NCBI GenBank assembly: GCA_000482145.1 | Contig: AUXH01000522.1 | Coordinates: 1-13,707 of the forward strand | Length of the DNA stretch: 13,707 nt | Source of the DNA: Strigomonas culicis | Lineage: Eukaryota; Euglenozoa; Kinetoplastea; Trypanosomatida; Trypanosomatidae | Direction: 5' to 3' | Shown here: in pieces, positions 1 to 7,793 of the stretch | Layout of the letters: every line of letters starts with the position of its first letter | Position numbering within the stretch: position 1 is the first letter of the stretch | The notes under the pieces: generated by a model | What the model saw: only the letters and a program-made list of their open reading frames with translations | What the model was told of the DNA's origin: nothing | Databases searched by the model: none | Position numbers and translations under genes: made by a program

Positions 1-446
1 CGGCGCCGGAGGCGGACGGCGGCGCGCTGCCGCCCCGCCGCGCGGACGGCGCCCGGGCGCTGAACCAGCGCACCTCCACCGCGGGGACGGGGCTGGCGCC
101 GCCGGAGGACGCCGTCGCGGTGGCGCCCACGCCGTCGCGCGTGTCGGCCAGCATGGGCGGGCCCAGCGGCGCGGACACGCCGCTGGCGCTCTTCTCGGGC
201 GCACGGCGCAGCGACGGGGACGAGCGCGGCTCGGCGGAGGGCTCCGCGGTGGCGCCCAGCGGCAGCGAGGGGCTCGCGCGGCCGTCGCTGTCCGCGCTGT
301 TCCCGCTCGACTTTGCAGCCTTCGTCGGCGAGGGCGGCGCGGACGACGCCGTGGACGGGGACGAGGAACTGCAGCAATTCCTGGAGAGCTGCTCCGCCAA
401 CATGCGCAGCCGGCTGCAGATGGACGACCGCAGCTCCTACCCGTGA
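1..446 (+). CDS. Unrecognised low-complexity protein, C-terminal end only
   Basis: An open frame (codons in phase with position 3) runs in from the left edge and stops at TGA 444-446, so only about the last 147 residues are visible and the true start lies outside the window. The visible part is rich in Ala, Gly, Ser and Pro and looks disordered. A more ordered, acidic end follows, containing LFPLDFAAFVGEGG and then DEELQQFLESC and RSRLQMDDRSSYP, which could form a short amphipathic helix. Third codon positions are almost all G or C, as in the neighbouring genes, which supports real coding. I do not recognise the family, and nothing visible indicates a catalytic domain. A GTG at 120 opens a shorter version of the frame but is not a plausible start, because the frame is open upstream of it. 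Confidence 0.75.
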   Translation, partial: APEADGGALPPRRADGARALNQRTSTAGTGLAPPEDAVAVAPTPSRVSASMGGPSGADTPLALFSGARRSDGDERGSAEGSAVAPSGSEGLARPSLSALFPLDFAAFVGEGGADDAVDGDEELQQFLESCSANMRSRLQMDDRSSYP

Positions 447-746
447 GGCGGCCACGCCGGCGTAAGGGAGCAGCCTTCACACGCACATCAACAGAATTCG
501 ATTGGCCTGGCTTGCCACAGAGGCAGCCTGTACACGCTTCTACAGAAAGAGTCGTACCCCTCATGCAATTGTACATGCAAGTCATTATGTTTCTTGCATG
601 CCATGAGTAACGGCGGTTGCCGCGGTGGGTGCATGTATCTCATTGTCTCTTCTCCCCTCCCGCTGCCTTCCTTCCTTTTCGGTGTTTTTTTTTTCCTCTT
701 CTTTTCATTGCCCTTCAGTAACACTTTACTATCCTGTTTAGGTCAC
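447..746 (+). other. Spacer between the partial gene and UBA5
   Basis: About 300 bases without a supported gene. The left part, with several ATGs (for example near 563, 587 and 599), reads like the 3' UTR of the upstream gene. The right part holds the pyrimidine tract and AG used for UBA5. I see no RNA gene. Confidence 0.6.
645..718 (+). promoter_or_regulatory. Trans-splice acceptor for UBA5
   Basis: A long C/T-rich tract with a T10-class run ends at CAG (AG at 717-718), 28 bases before the ATG at 747. An alternative AG at 740-741 would leave only five leader bases. The ATG at 594 lies upstream of this tract and would be removed by trans-splicing, which decides the start in favour of 747. 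Confidence 0.75.
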
Positions 747-1901
747 ATGACCGATCAAAAGAAGTTCAGCGCGGAGGTGCGCGACGACAACCCGTACAGC
801 CGCCTCATGGCCCTGCAGCGGATGGGCGTTGTGGAGGACTACGAGGCGATCCGCCACAAGTCCGTCGCCATCATCGGCGCCGGCGGCGTCGGCTCCGTTG
901 TCGCCGAGATGCTCACGCGCTGCGGCATCGGCAAGCTGCTGCTCTTTGACTACGACAAGGTGGAGCTCGCCAACATGAACCGACTCTTCTACCGCCCGGA
1001 GCAGCAGGGCATGACGAAGGTGGACGCGGCCAAGGCGACGCTGGAGGGCATCAACCCCGACACCACCATCGTGCCGTGCGCCTACAGCATCACGGCGGTG
1101 GACCAGTGGGACACCTTTGTCGAGTCTCTGCTGACCGGCGGCGTCGCGCCGCAGACGCCGATCGACCTGCTGCTCTGCTGCGTGGACAACTTCCAGGCGC
1201 GGCTGACGGTCAACGAGGTCTGCCTGCAGCACCGGCTGCCGTGGATGGAAAGCGGCGTCGCGGAGAACGCGGTGAGCGGCCACATCCAGCTGCTGCTGCC
1301 CGGCACCACCGCCTGCTACGAGTGCTGCCCGCCGCTCGTCGTGGCCACCGGCATGCCGGAGGCGAAGCGCGAGGGCGTCTGCGCGGCCTCGCTGCCGACG
1401 ACGATGGGCATCGTCGCCGGCTTCCTGGCGCAGAACACGCTCAAGTACCTTCTGCAGTTCGGCACGGTCAGCGAGTACGTCGGCTACGACGCGATGCGGG
1501 ACTACTTCCCGCAGGTGCACATCAAGGCCAACCCGGACTGTCGCAACCGGACGTGCGTCGCGCGCCAGGCGGAGTACGCGGCGGACGTGGCCGCGCGCGG
1601 CGAGGCGGCGCACCCGCTGCATGCCGCGCGACAGGCGCGCCTCGCGCGGGAGGAGCGCGAGCGCGCGGCGGCGAAGGCGAAGGCGGACGCGTGCGCGGCG
1701 GAGTGGGGCATCACGGTGGAGGACAAGGGCAAGCACAGCCTCGCGGTCGCGCAGGGCGGCGGCGGCCAGGACGGCCAGGGCGAGGTCGAGTACGCGTACG
1801 CGGCCGGGCAGGAGGACGCGGAGGCGCCGGCGGAGGCCTACGTGCAGGTCGATGAGAGCGAGTCCATCGAGGCGCTCATGGCGCGCATGAAGGGCATGTA
1901 G
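747..1901 (+). CDS. UBA5: UBA5, UFM1-activating E1 enzyme
   Basis: Adenylates the ubiquitin-like modifier UFM1 with ATP, holds it as a thioester, and passes it to the E2 UFC1. The 384-residue protein is close to the human length but lacks the long N-terminal extension. The Rossmann ATP site GAGGVGS is at 44-50, followed by the conserved [18 protein letters not shown] block at 64-81. The E1 signature DNFQAR starts at 147. Zinc is probably bound by C190/C193 (CYEC) and C265/C270 (CRNRTC). The catalytic Cys is C212 in [12 protein letters not shown]. An EWGI motif at 319-322 matches the UFM1-interacting sequence of UBA5. The end, [12 protein letters not shown] (373-384), matches the UFC1-binding tail. 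Between these lie an Arg/Ala-rich charged helix and a Gly-rich linker. The start at 747 is chosen because it follows the splice acceptor and begins just before the conserved NPYSRLMAL. The family identity is very secure. The place of action in this organism is inferred; Leishmania UFM1 has been reported at mitochondria. Confidence 0.96.
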   Translation: MTDQKKFSAEVRDDNPYSRLMALQRMGVVEDYEAIRHKSVAIIGAGGVGSVVAEMLTRCGIGKLLLFDYDKVELANMNRLFYRPEQQGMTKVDAAKATLEGINPDTTIVPCAYSITAVDQWDTFVESLLTGGVAPQTPIDLLLCCVDNFQARLTVNEVCLQHRLPWMESGVAENAVSGHIQLLLPGTTACYECCPPLVVATGMPEAKREGVCAASLPTTMGIVAGFLAQNTLKYLLQFGTVSEYVGYDAMRDYFPQVHIKANPDCRNRTCVARQAEYAADVAARGEAAHPLHAARQARLAREERERAAAKAKADACAAEWGITVEDKGKHSLAVAQGGGGQDGQGEVEYAYAAGQEDAEAPAEAYVQVDESESIEALMARMKGM

Positions 1902-2059
1902 GGGGGCGGGCGGGGTGCTGGCCAGCCGAGTGCGACACTAATACAACTATGTAAGAAGGAATGGCATCACACGTGGCACGCGGACGTACACCACATCAGA
2001 GGGCGGAAAGGCGTGCGTATGGGTGCGTAAGAGTATGTGCGACTTCTCCGAATGAACTT

Positions 2060-2149
2060 GTTTCCCTTCTCTCTCTTTCTCGCGTACACGTTTTTTTTTT
2101 AAAAAAAAAAGAAAACAAAGAAACATAAAGAAATTCCTTTTCATTTTAG
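2060..2149 (+). promoter_or_regulatory. Trans-splice acceptor region for ERV1
   Basis: A CT-rich tract (about 2060-2080) and T10 (2091-2100) precede the first AG at 2110-2111. A second, shorter pyrimidine stretch ends at TTTTAG (AG 2148-2149). Either leaves an ATG-free leader of about 70-108 bases before 2220. Confidence 0.55.
2091..2110. repeat. T10A10 perfect palindromic block
   Basis: Ten T followed directly by ten A, then G. It is self-complementary and sits exactly where the polypyrimidine tract meets the first AG of the ERV1 acceptor. Confidence 0.9.
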
Positions 2150-2219
2150 CGTGTAAGGAAAGAAGTAACGAAAACACACAAAAAAAAGAACGCTTTCCCA
2201 CTAAGCGACTCTATCGACT

Positions 2220-3041
2220 ATGGACATTGAAGGAAAGTGCCCGACGCCGGTGCAGCTGGGCAACTCCGGCTGGGACATCCTGCACTCGTCGGCGGCGGTG
2301 TACCCCAACCACCCCAACCCGGAGCAGCAGGAGGCGATGCGGGGGTTCCTCCACGGCATGTCGTACGTCTACGCGTGTAACTGGTGCGCGTACCACATGC
2401 GGCTCTACATGAGGGAGCACCCACCGGACGTCCGCGACAAGCGTCACGTCTCGCGCTACGTGTGCGAGCTACACAACGAGGTGAACGCGCGGCTCGGGAA
2501 GGAGCAGGTGTCCTGCGAGCCGGAGGTGCTGCTGAAGCGGTGGCACCCCGGTTACCCGGACCGCATGGAGGACCGGCCGACAATGGAGGAGCAGGTCGCG
2601 GCCGCGCAGGCGAAGCAGGAGCGGGAGCGGCGCGAGGCGGCGCAGGCACAGGAGGAGGCGGAGGCGCAGCGACGCCGCATGCTGTTCCAGCGCGGCGAGA
2701 CGCCGCGGAGCGGCGACAGCTGGCGCCAGTGGGAGCGGCAGGGGGAGGCCGGCGGCGCCCAGCACGAGCGCGCGGCCGCCGCGCCGCGCACGGACCCGAC
2801 GGCGCCGAGCACGAACCAGTCGCGGGCCGCGGGCGGCAGCAGCAGCAAGTGGTGGGGGTTCGGTGGCGGCGACAGCAAGCGCATCCGCGACCCGCCGCCG
2901 GCCAACCCCTCCGCCGCGGTGAAGGCGGGCGGCGGCAGCAGTGGGGGTGGTAAGGTGGCGGACACGGAAACGGACGTGGAGTCGGTGCTCGCGCGGCTGA
3001 AGCGGTGTCAAGTGTACTGCCCCGAAGAAGACCAGAAATAA
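2220..3041 (+). CDS. ERV1: ERV1/ALR-type FAD sulfhydryl oxidase
   Basis: Oxidises cysteines of proteins imported into the mitochondrial intermembrane space and passes electrons through FAD to cytochrome c or oxygen. The 273-residue protein has a clear Erv core at about 7-115. This includes GNSGWDILH with W18 and H22, the redox pair C53-NW-C56, HNEVNARLGK (85-94) with FAD-contacting H85 and N89, the structural pair C82/C99 with the family's CX16C spacing, and W108. C7 lies at the expected place for an N-terminal cysteine. There is no classical presequence, as expected for this pathway. Residues about 120-250 are a charged, Arg/Glu/Ala-rich then Gly/Ser/Pro-rich linker. The tail ends in an acidic helix and C263-QVY-C267. 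Kinetoplastids lack a recognised Mia40, and their Erv proteins carry a specific C-terminal second domain. The tail cysteines are a candidate shuttle pair (inference). The start is the first ATG after the acceptor. Confidence 0.95.
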   Translation: MDIEGKCPTPVQLGNSGWDILHSSAAVYPNHPNPEQQEAMRGFLHGMSYVYACNWCAYHMRLYMREHPPDVRDKRHVSRYVCELHNEVNARLGKEQVSCEPEVLLKRWHPGYPDRMEDRPTMEEQVAAAQAKQERERREAAQAQEEAEAQRRRMLFQRGETPRSGDSWRQWERQGEAGGAQHERAAAAPRTDPTAPSTNQSRAAGGSSSKWWGFGGGDSKRIRDPPPANPSAAVKAGGGSSGGGKVADTETDVESVLARLKRCQVYCPEEDQK

Positions 3042-3358
3042 CGTCTCCCCATCCTGTTTTGCTATATTGGTATGTGATCTCAAAAGTAACGCCCTTTTCA
3101 CACAACACACCGTCTTTTATATATATATGGTTCTCTCTCTCTCTCTTTTTCTAATTGCGTGCCTTCGTCATTTGACACTCGTGCGGGTTGGGTCCGTAAA
3201 GATTGTGTGTTCATGTATCACACCTGTTACGCGCTTTCTCTCCCTTCAACACGTCATCTTTTCTACTTCTGATTCCCGAGCATAGAGTACACTTTTTTTT
3301 TTTTTGCCAATTGCACATTGCAAAGAAATCAAAAAAAAAAGAAATAGAAATAGAAATC
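3042..3358 (+). other. Spacer between ERV1 and the propeller gene
   Basis: 317 bases with a short TA run near 3119-3127, a CT microsatellite near 3131-3146, another CT-rich tract around 3234-3280, and a T13 run at 3293-3305. Just before the gene is a short GAAATA-type repeat (about 3341-3357). No RNA gene recognised. Confidence 0.55.
3290..3325 (+). promoter_or_regulatory. Trans-splice acceptor for the propeller gene
   Basis: T13 at 3293-3305, then the first downstream AG at 3324-3325, leaving an A-rich, ATG-free leader of about 33 bases before 3359. An upstream AG near 3282-3285, after another CT-rich stretch, is a possible alternative. Confidence 0.6.
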
Positions 3359-4990
3359 ATGTCGGATTCAGAGTTCCGATCGTTCTTTCTCCCCCTCACG
3401 GCGGACGAGCAGGCCATCTTCTGCAGTCCGTGCGCCTTCCTCACCACCCTGCTTGCACGCAGCCCCGCTGCGCCGGAGGCCGACTCCGTCTCGACCCCGT
3501 GCACCCTCTTCTCCCCTGCCGAGCGGGAAGAGGCGTCGGACGCGGGGGGCGGGGCCGGCGCGGCGCCGCCGAGCCTCTTCCAGCTCTGGTGCGCGCGCGC
3601 CTACGGCATGATCGCGGTGCTCACCACGCGCGAGGTGGTCTTCTTCGACCTGTCGGACAAGGTGAAGGGCCCGGTGGAGGTGAGCCGGCTCCTGCCGACG
3701 CGCACACTCGCGGAGGCGCAAGCGGGTGTGCGGCTCAGCGAGGCGGCCACGGCCACCTGCGCGTCGCTCATCCCGCTGGAGGTGGCGCTGCGCTGCCACG
3801 TGAGCCGGCAGGGCCCGGCGGCCGAGAGCGGGCGCGCGCGGCGGGCCTTCTACCGCGGCGTCGTCGGCGCGTCGGACGGCCGCGTGCTCATCTTCACGGA
3901 GGACAGCTACGCCTTCGGCTTCCCCGCGCACGAGTGCCCGGTGCGGGCGGCCCACGCGGTGGCGCACTACCCGTCCGCCGCGGACGACAGCGCGGCCGGG
4001 CTCCCGGGTGCGGCCGCCGCCGGCGCGACACCGACGCTGCAGGCGTCCACGCGCCACCTCAGCTTCGTGACGAGCGGCGCGGACGGCCGCGTCTTCCTCT
4101 GGCGTCGCCACGCGTCGCACATGAAGCCGTCGCTCGTGGCGGAGGGGAGGGCCTTCTCGCGCCACGCGGCCTTCTGCGTCTACCAGCCGCCGACGCTGGA
4201 CATGGGCTGGCTCGCCGCCGGCGTGCCGGGCGCCGGCAGCACGCCGCTGGGCCCGGCCCCCTCGGACGGCGGCGCGAGCCGTCTCCTCGTGCCGCACGCG
4301 CTGCTCCTGCACGCCGGCCCCGCCGGCGTGCAGGCCCGCGTGCTCGCGGAGGACGCGGAGACGATGCCGCTGCAGGTGCCCAAGACGGCGCCCTCGATGC
4401 GCGCCGTCGCGGCGCTCGCCACGGACGGCGACGTCTGCCTCGTCGGCCGCAGGTGCGACCTGTACCACCTCACCATGGGGCCCGACGCGGCCTGCACGCA
4501 CATCCTCACCGCGAAGGAGCCCATCGACCACATCGCCATCGACGACGCGGTGGCCGTCGTGGCGTGCAACCGCAAGGGCTACATCTACGTGTTCCACCTA
4601 CGCAAGGCGCCGGCGGGGCTCACGCTGCTGGGGCAGTACTACTCGTACCACTACCGGCCCATCCGCAGTCTCGTGCTGCGGGCGGTCGGCATGACGCTCG
4701 TCATCGTGGACACGGCGGGCTCCGTGGAGGTGGTGCGCCTGCCGCCCATGTACAAGCGCGCGATCGAGTGCCGCGTGACGGTGCCGGGGCACCCGCTGCT
4801 GCGGCAGCTGCCGGCGGCCATGAACCTGTGGAGCCGCTGCGCGATGGAGGAGGTGGCGGGGCCCGCCGGCCACGCGCGGCTGCGCAAGGCGAACGACATG
4901 GACGCGTGGGAGGAGGCGCTGCTGCTGGCGCGGATGGCCATCCCGCTGGAGGGCAACGCGTACATGCATGTGGCAGCACAGGTCCGCTGA
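3359..4990 (+). CDS. Divergent WD40/beta-propeller-like protein
   Basis: A 543-residue protein without signal peptide or membrane segment. WD-type strands with the usual Asp-Gly turn can be read at GVVGASDGRVLIF (167-179) and TSGADGRVFLWRR (238-250). Further propeller-like strands appear at about 83-97 (MIAVLTTREVVFFDL), 397-414 (VAVVACNRKGYIYVFHL) and 446-461 (LVIVDTAGSVEVVRLP). The blades are separated by Ala/Gly/Pro-rich loops (about 205-228 and 285-307). The C-terminal 60 residues are helical (MDAWEEALLLARMAIPLEG). Such proteins are usually scaffolds in a complex, but the partner cannot be told from sequence. The frame is open upstream to 3203, yet the ATG at 3359 is the first ATG after the splice acceptor. 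The GC-rich third positions are consistent through the whole frame. I do not recognise a specific orthologue; a flagellar or vesicle-transport scaffold would be a guess. Confidence 0.85.
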   Translation: MSDSEFRSFFLPLTADEQAIFCSPCAFLTTLLARSPAAPEADSVSTPCTLFSPAEREEASDAGGGAGAAPPSLFQLWCARAYGMIAVLTTREVVFFDLSDKVKGPVEVSRLLPTRTLAEAQAGVRLSEAATATCASLIPLEVALRCHVSRQGPAAESGRARRAFYRGVVGASDGRVLIFTEDSYAFGFPAHECPVRAAHAVAHYPSAADDSAAGLPGAAAAGATPTLQASTRHLSFVTSGADGRVFLWRRHASHMKPSLVAEGRAFSRHAAFCVYQPPTLDMGWLAAGVPGAGSTPLGPAPSDGGASRLLVPHALLLHAGPAGVQARVLAEDAETMPLQVPKTAPSMRAVAALATDGDVCLVGRRCDLYHLTMGPDAACTHILTAKEPIDHIAIDDAVAVVACNRKGYIYVFHLRKAPAGLTLLGQYYSYHYRPIRSLVLRAVGMTLVIVDTAGSVEVVRLPPMYKRAIECRVTVPGHPLLRQLPAAMNLWSRCAMEEVAGPAGHARLRKANDMDAWEEALLLARMAIPLEGNAYMHVAAQVR

Positions 4991-5253
4991 CAGACTCTGT
5001 CGCGCGTATTCGTAATACTATACAGTTTTTTTTTCTTGGTGTTGTTGGAGTTTTTGCATATTGCTTGTATTGGTTGCGCGATGTATCCTTTCTTACAAAA
5101 CAAAACAAAAAAGACGCCCCTCTCTTTTTCTCTCTTTCGTTATTTCTTTTTGTTGTTGTTGTTGTTGTTCGTTGTGTCCCCTTCTTGGATGGTGCAGTGG
5201 TTACTACCTTCTCGTCCCACCTCTTCTCCGACGCTTTCCTGTCTGTGCCTTTG

Positions 5254-5292
5254 ATGCTTGCGTTCTCCCCCCCCCCCCCCGCACGCCTGCAG
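5254..5292 (+). promoter_or_regulatory. Trans-splice acceptor for the PPR gene
   Basis: A pyrimidine tract including fourteen consecutive C ends at CTGCAG (AG 5291-5292), leaving a 41-base ATG-free leader before 5334. Later AGs at about 5303, 5317 and 5324 could serve as minor sites. Confidence 0.65.
5267..5280. repeat. C14 homopolymer
   Basis: Fourteen C in a row inside the pyrimidine tract of the PPR gene acceptor. A run of the same length occurs at 7684-7697 before the next gene. Confidence 0.9.
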
Positions 5293-5333
5293 TTTGATCG
5301 ATAGCCGTATCACTTTAGTATCTAGCTGCCGGC

Positions 5334-7313
5334 ATGCTTCGTCGTGCCCGCTTCCTCCTCGCCACAAGCCTCCCGCGCAGCGCGTGGGACCCGGCGCACC
5401 ACAACCCGAACTGGACGGACAGCTACGCGACCGATATCGCCGCGCGGCGGCACTGGCCGGCGAAGCGCTGGTCCGTGGCGCTCGACCCCCGCACGCCGCG
5501 AGATTGGCTGCGCTTCTCGTACCGCAATCTCGCCTACGCATACAACGGCGCGCTGCGGGCCTGCACGACCTTTCCCGAGATGATCGTCTACTACACGGAG
5601 ATGAAGCAGCGCGGCGTGAAGGTGGACGTTGACACGCTCAACGTGCTGCTCACGCGCGCCGCGCGCTACGAGCACATCCAAACGGACGACATCTTCCTCC
5701 TCTTCGATGAGATGACCAGCCTCGGCGCGCGGCCCGACATCGCGGCGGTCGAGACGCTCCACACCGTCCTCGAGCACAGCGCGCAGAAGTCCTTCGAGTG
5801 GCGCGAGGCGCGCCGGCGGCAGCTCGTCGAGCTCTACAACTACCTCGCCGTGGAGGAGATCGCGCGGCTGGCCCCGCACAAGGCGGACGCGCTGCTCGCC
5901 GCACAGATGGCGCGGCTGCGGGGCAACCTGCGACAGCTGCAGGCGAGCCTCAGCCCGTCCGTCTACCGCCGCTACTTCGCCGTCATCGACTCGGGCGACC
6001 TGCTGCTGCGCGAGGTGCACCACTTCCTGTGGGAGTTCGTCGAGCCGGAGCACCCCGCGATGGAGCTGCCCGCGCTGCAGCTGCGCATCCCGCACGTGGG
6101 CACCGTCATGAAGCGGCCGCCCGCGAAGAGCGAGGCCGCGGCCGTCGCGCCAACGGACTTCGAGGACACGGACGTCTGCAGCGTCATCCTCGCGGCGGTC
6201 GAGCGCTGCGTCGACGCCGACTTCCACGACAGCCGGCCCATCTCCCCGCGCCGCATGTACCTCACGCTGCTGACCATGCTCACGCTCTCCGGCGTGCTGT
6301 ACACCGCCGACCTGGTCGCGCAGCTCATGGACATCGTCAAGTACTCCCCGCTCGACCGCAGCCGCGACGTGGACGCGCAGCGGCTGCTGCGCTACGCCCT
6401 GCGGGGCTCCTCCGCGACGGAGGACGAGGCCTACCGCCAGCTGTGGCGGCGCGTGGAGCGGACCGTCGACGCGCGCGTGGTGGGCCGCTACATCGCGAGC
6501 CGCGACCCGTGGACGACGCTCCACATCTGTTACGACGACAAGTTCATGTTCCGCTCGTACCCGCCGCCGCAGCTCGTCGCCGCGCGCAGCGCCGCAGAGA
6601 AGGACGCGGCCGCCCCGCCCCACGCGGCCGCGCCCAGCGCCGCGAAGAAGTCCACTCTGAATGCGGAGGGCGTCGACACGGAGCTGCTCCTGACGATGCA
6701 GCCGGAGGAGCCCGCGCCCGCCGCCGCCGCCGCGCCCGCCGCCGAGCGCCAGACGGAGCTGCGCACCCCGGAGGGGCTCCAGCTGCGCTGGAAGGACGTC
6801 CAGAAGCTGATTGAGCGCACCGGCGTCCTGCGCGACGGCCCCGGCGGCGCGGCCGCGCCCCACGCGATGGAGGTCTTCACCGGGCAGGCGGTGTTCCTGC
6901 GCACGGTGGCGACCGGCCACCGGTACAGCCACCCGGCGGACGCGCTGGCGACGCAGGCGGTGGGCGAGGGCACGGCGGCTGACCAGCCCGGCGGCAGCGC
7001 GAGCACCTTCGCCGAGGGCATGCACCTCAGCGTATGGCAACAGCTCTTCACTAACACGCGGGACCTCCACCACGAGCTCGAGAAGTACATCGCAGATCAC
7101 GAAGGGGCGGAGCCGCAGTTCGAGTGCTGGGAAGGGCTTCTGGTCACGCTGCGGTGCATCCTCAACTTTGCGGCCTCGCAGGTGCAGCAGGGCAGCAGCA
7201 GCGCCGCCGAGTCGCTCTTCCAGGAGGCGGCCGCGCTGCGGCTGCAGCTCGTGGAGCAGAGTCTGACACGCTTCGGGGGCCGCATGCGCATTCTCTGGCT
7301 CCAGGAGGCGTAG
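5334..7313 (+). CDS. Pentatricopeptide-repeat protein, probably mitochondrial
   Basis: A 659-residue protein. The N-terminus (MLRRARFLLATSLPRSAW) is Arg/Leu/Ser-rich without acids for 18 residues, typical of a mitochondrial targeting peptide. Two PPR-like helical hairpins are readable. One is at about 67-99 (AYAYNGALRACTTFPEMIVYYTEMKQRGVKVD, seen in two halves around F80), and the next is at about 100-136 (TLNVLLTRAARYE then LFDEMTSLGARPDI). A third begins at 137. Residues 307-357 form another helical stretch (RMYLTLLTMLTLSGVLYTADL). An Ala/Pro-rich linker lies at about 413-475 and a helical region at the C-terminus. PPR proteins bind RNA. In trypanosomatids they act mainly in mitochondrial RNA processing and in the mitoribosome, which contains several PPR proteins, so this is a likely role (inference). 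I cannot name the orthologue. The start is the first ATG after the acceptor. Confidence 0.88.
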   Translation: MLRRARFLLATSLPRSAWDPAHHNPNWTDSYATDIAARRHWPAKRWSVALDPRTPRDWLRFSYRNLAYAYNGALRACTTFPEMIVYYTEMKQRGVKVDVDTLNVLLTRAARYEHIQTDDIFLLFDEMTSLGARPDIAAVETLHTVLEHSAQKSFEWREARRRQLVELYNYLAVEEIARLAPHKADALLAAQMARLRGNLRQLQASLSPSVYRRYFAVIDSGDLLLREVHHFLWEFVEPEHPAMELPALQLRIPHVGTVMKRPPAKSEAAAVAPTDFEDTDVCSVILAAVERCVDADFHDSRPISPRRMYLTLLTMLTLSGVLYTADLVAQLMDIVKYSPLDRSRDVDAQRLLRYALRGSSATEDEAYRQLWRRVERTVDARVVGRYIASRDPWTTLHICYDDKFMFRSYPPPQLVAARSAAEKDAAAPPHAAAPSAAKKSTLNAEGVDTELLLTMQPEEPAPAAAAAPAAERQTELRTPEGLQLRWKDVQKLIERTGVLRDGPGGAAAPHAMEVFTGQAVFLRTVATGHRYSHPADALATQAVGEGTAADQPGGSASTFAEGMHLSVWQQLFTNTRDLHHELEKYIADHEGAEPQFECWEGLLVTLRCILNFAASQVQQGSSSAAESLFQEAAALRLQLVEQSLTRFGGRMRILWLQEA

Positions 7314-7683
7314 TGGGGTCCCGGGGTGGTGCGGTGTGTACGCCCCACCTCACGTGCAATCACACATTTTTTTTTTTGGCTTCTTGATGGGTATGGTGTA
7401 TATGTATGCGTTGGTAGTTAAGTGCTTAACTGTAAGAGCGTAAGAGAAGAAAAAAAGACAAACGGAAGGCTAGAGTATTTCCTTCATGCTGCGTATGATG
7501 CCGTTGTTGGTGTAGCACGCACCGTATTCACTATCAATAATATAAAGTATGAGTACAATATACATATGAACACTAGCACTTAAACTGTTGCTGTTCCTTT
7601 ATTTGATCCTTTTATTCTTCTTTTTTGATTCCTGTTGAAATCAGCTGTATCAAGTTGCCTGCTGCACCGCATCTTTTTGTATG

Positions 7684-7697
7684 CCCCCCCCCCCCCC
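7684..7697. repeat. C14 homopolymer
   Basis: Fourteen C in a row, inside the pyrimidine-rich region that precedes the acceptor of the 7794 gene. Confidence 0.9.
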
Positions 7698-7754
7698 ACT
7701 CTCTCCCCTACGTCTATGGATTCCTTTTTTTCTTGCCGTTATTGTGTTTCGTAG
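7698..7754 (+). promoter_or_regulatory. Trans-splice acceptor for the small membrane-protein gene
   Basis: CT-rich sequence including TTCCTTTTTTTCTTG, then GTAG with AG at 7753-7754. This leaves a 39-base leader without ATG before 7794. Confidence 0.6.
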
Positions 7755-7793
7755 GTATACTCTCTTCCTCACGCACTCCGTGTCTGGCCACGC

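Larger units (their letters stand above)
1902..2219 (+). other. Spacer between UBA5 and ERV1
   Basis: 318 bases: the UBA5 3' UTR with several ATGs up to about 2053, then a pyrimidine tract, a T10A10 block and a purine-rich leader free of ATG up to the ERV1 start. No RNA gene seen. Confidence 0.6.
4991..5333 (+). other. Spacer between the propeller and PPR genes
   Basis: 343 bases of T-rich 3' UTR and splice signals. It contains (GTT)6 at 5152-5169, CT-rich tracts around 5119-5150 and 5206-5266, and a run of fourteen C at 5267-5280. No RNA gene recognised. Confidence 0.55.
7314..7793 (+). other. Spacer between the PPR and small membrane-protein genes
   Basis: 480 bases. The first 350 read as a 3' UTR with many ATGs and an AT-rich middle (7380-7625). 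The right end carries T-rich and C-rich tracts, including C14 at 7684-7697, and the acceptor of the next gene. No RNA gene recognised. Confidence 0.55.

Noticed and set aside
594..746. N-terminal extension of UBA5 from an ATG at 594
   Set aside because: It would translate the polypyrimidine tract into a Phe/Leu/Ser/Pro stretch that looks like a signal peptide, but this lies upstream of the splice acceptor at 718. Conserved UBA5 sequence starts only after 747.
3304..5304. 666-codon frame overlapping the propeller gene on the + strand
   Set aside because: It does not start at ATG at its 5' end, its sequence is Arg/Gly/Ala-rich as expected for a shifted GC-rich frame, and it runs on into the T-rich spacer.
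5322..7100. 592-codon frame antisense to the PPR gene
   Set aside because: Arg/Val/Leu/His-rich shadow of GC-rich codons. No opposite-strand gene layout or splice signal is seen, and the sense frame has PPR motifs.
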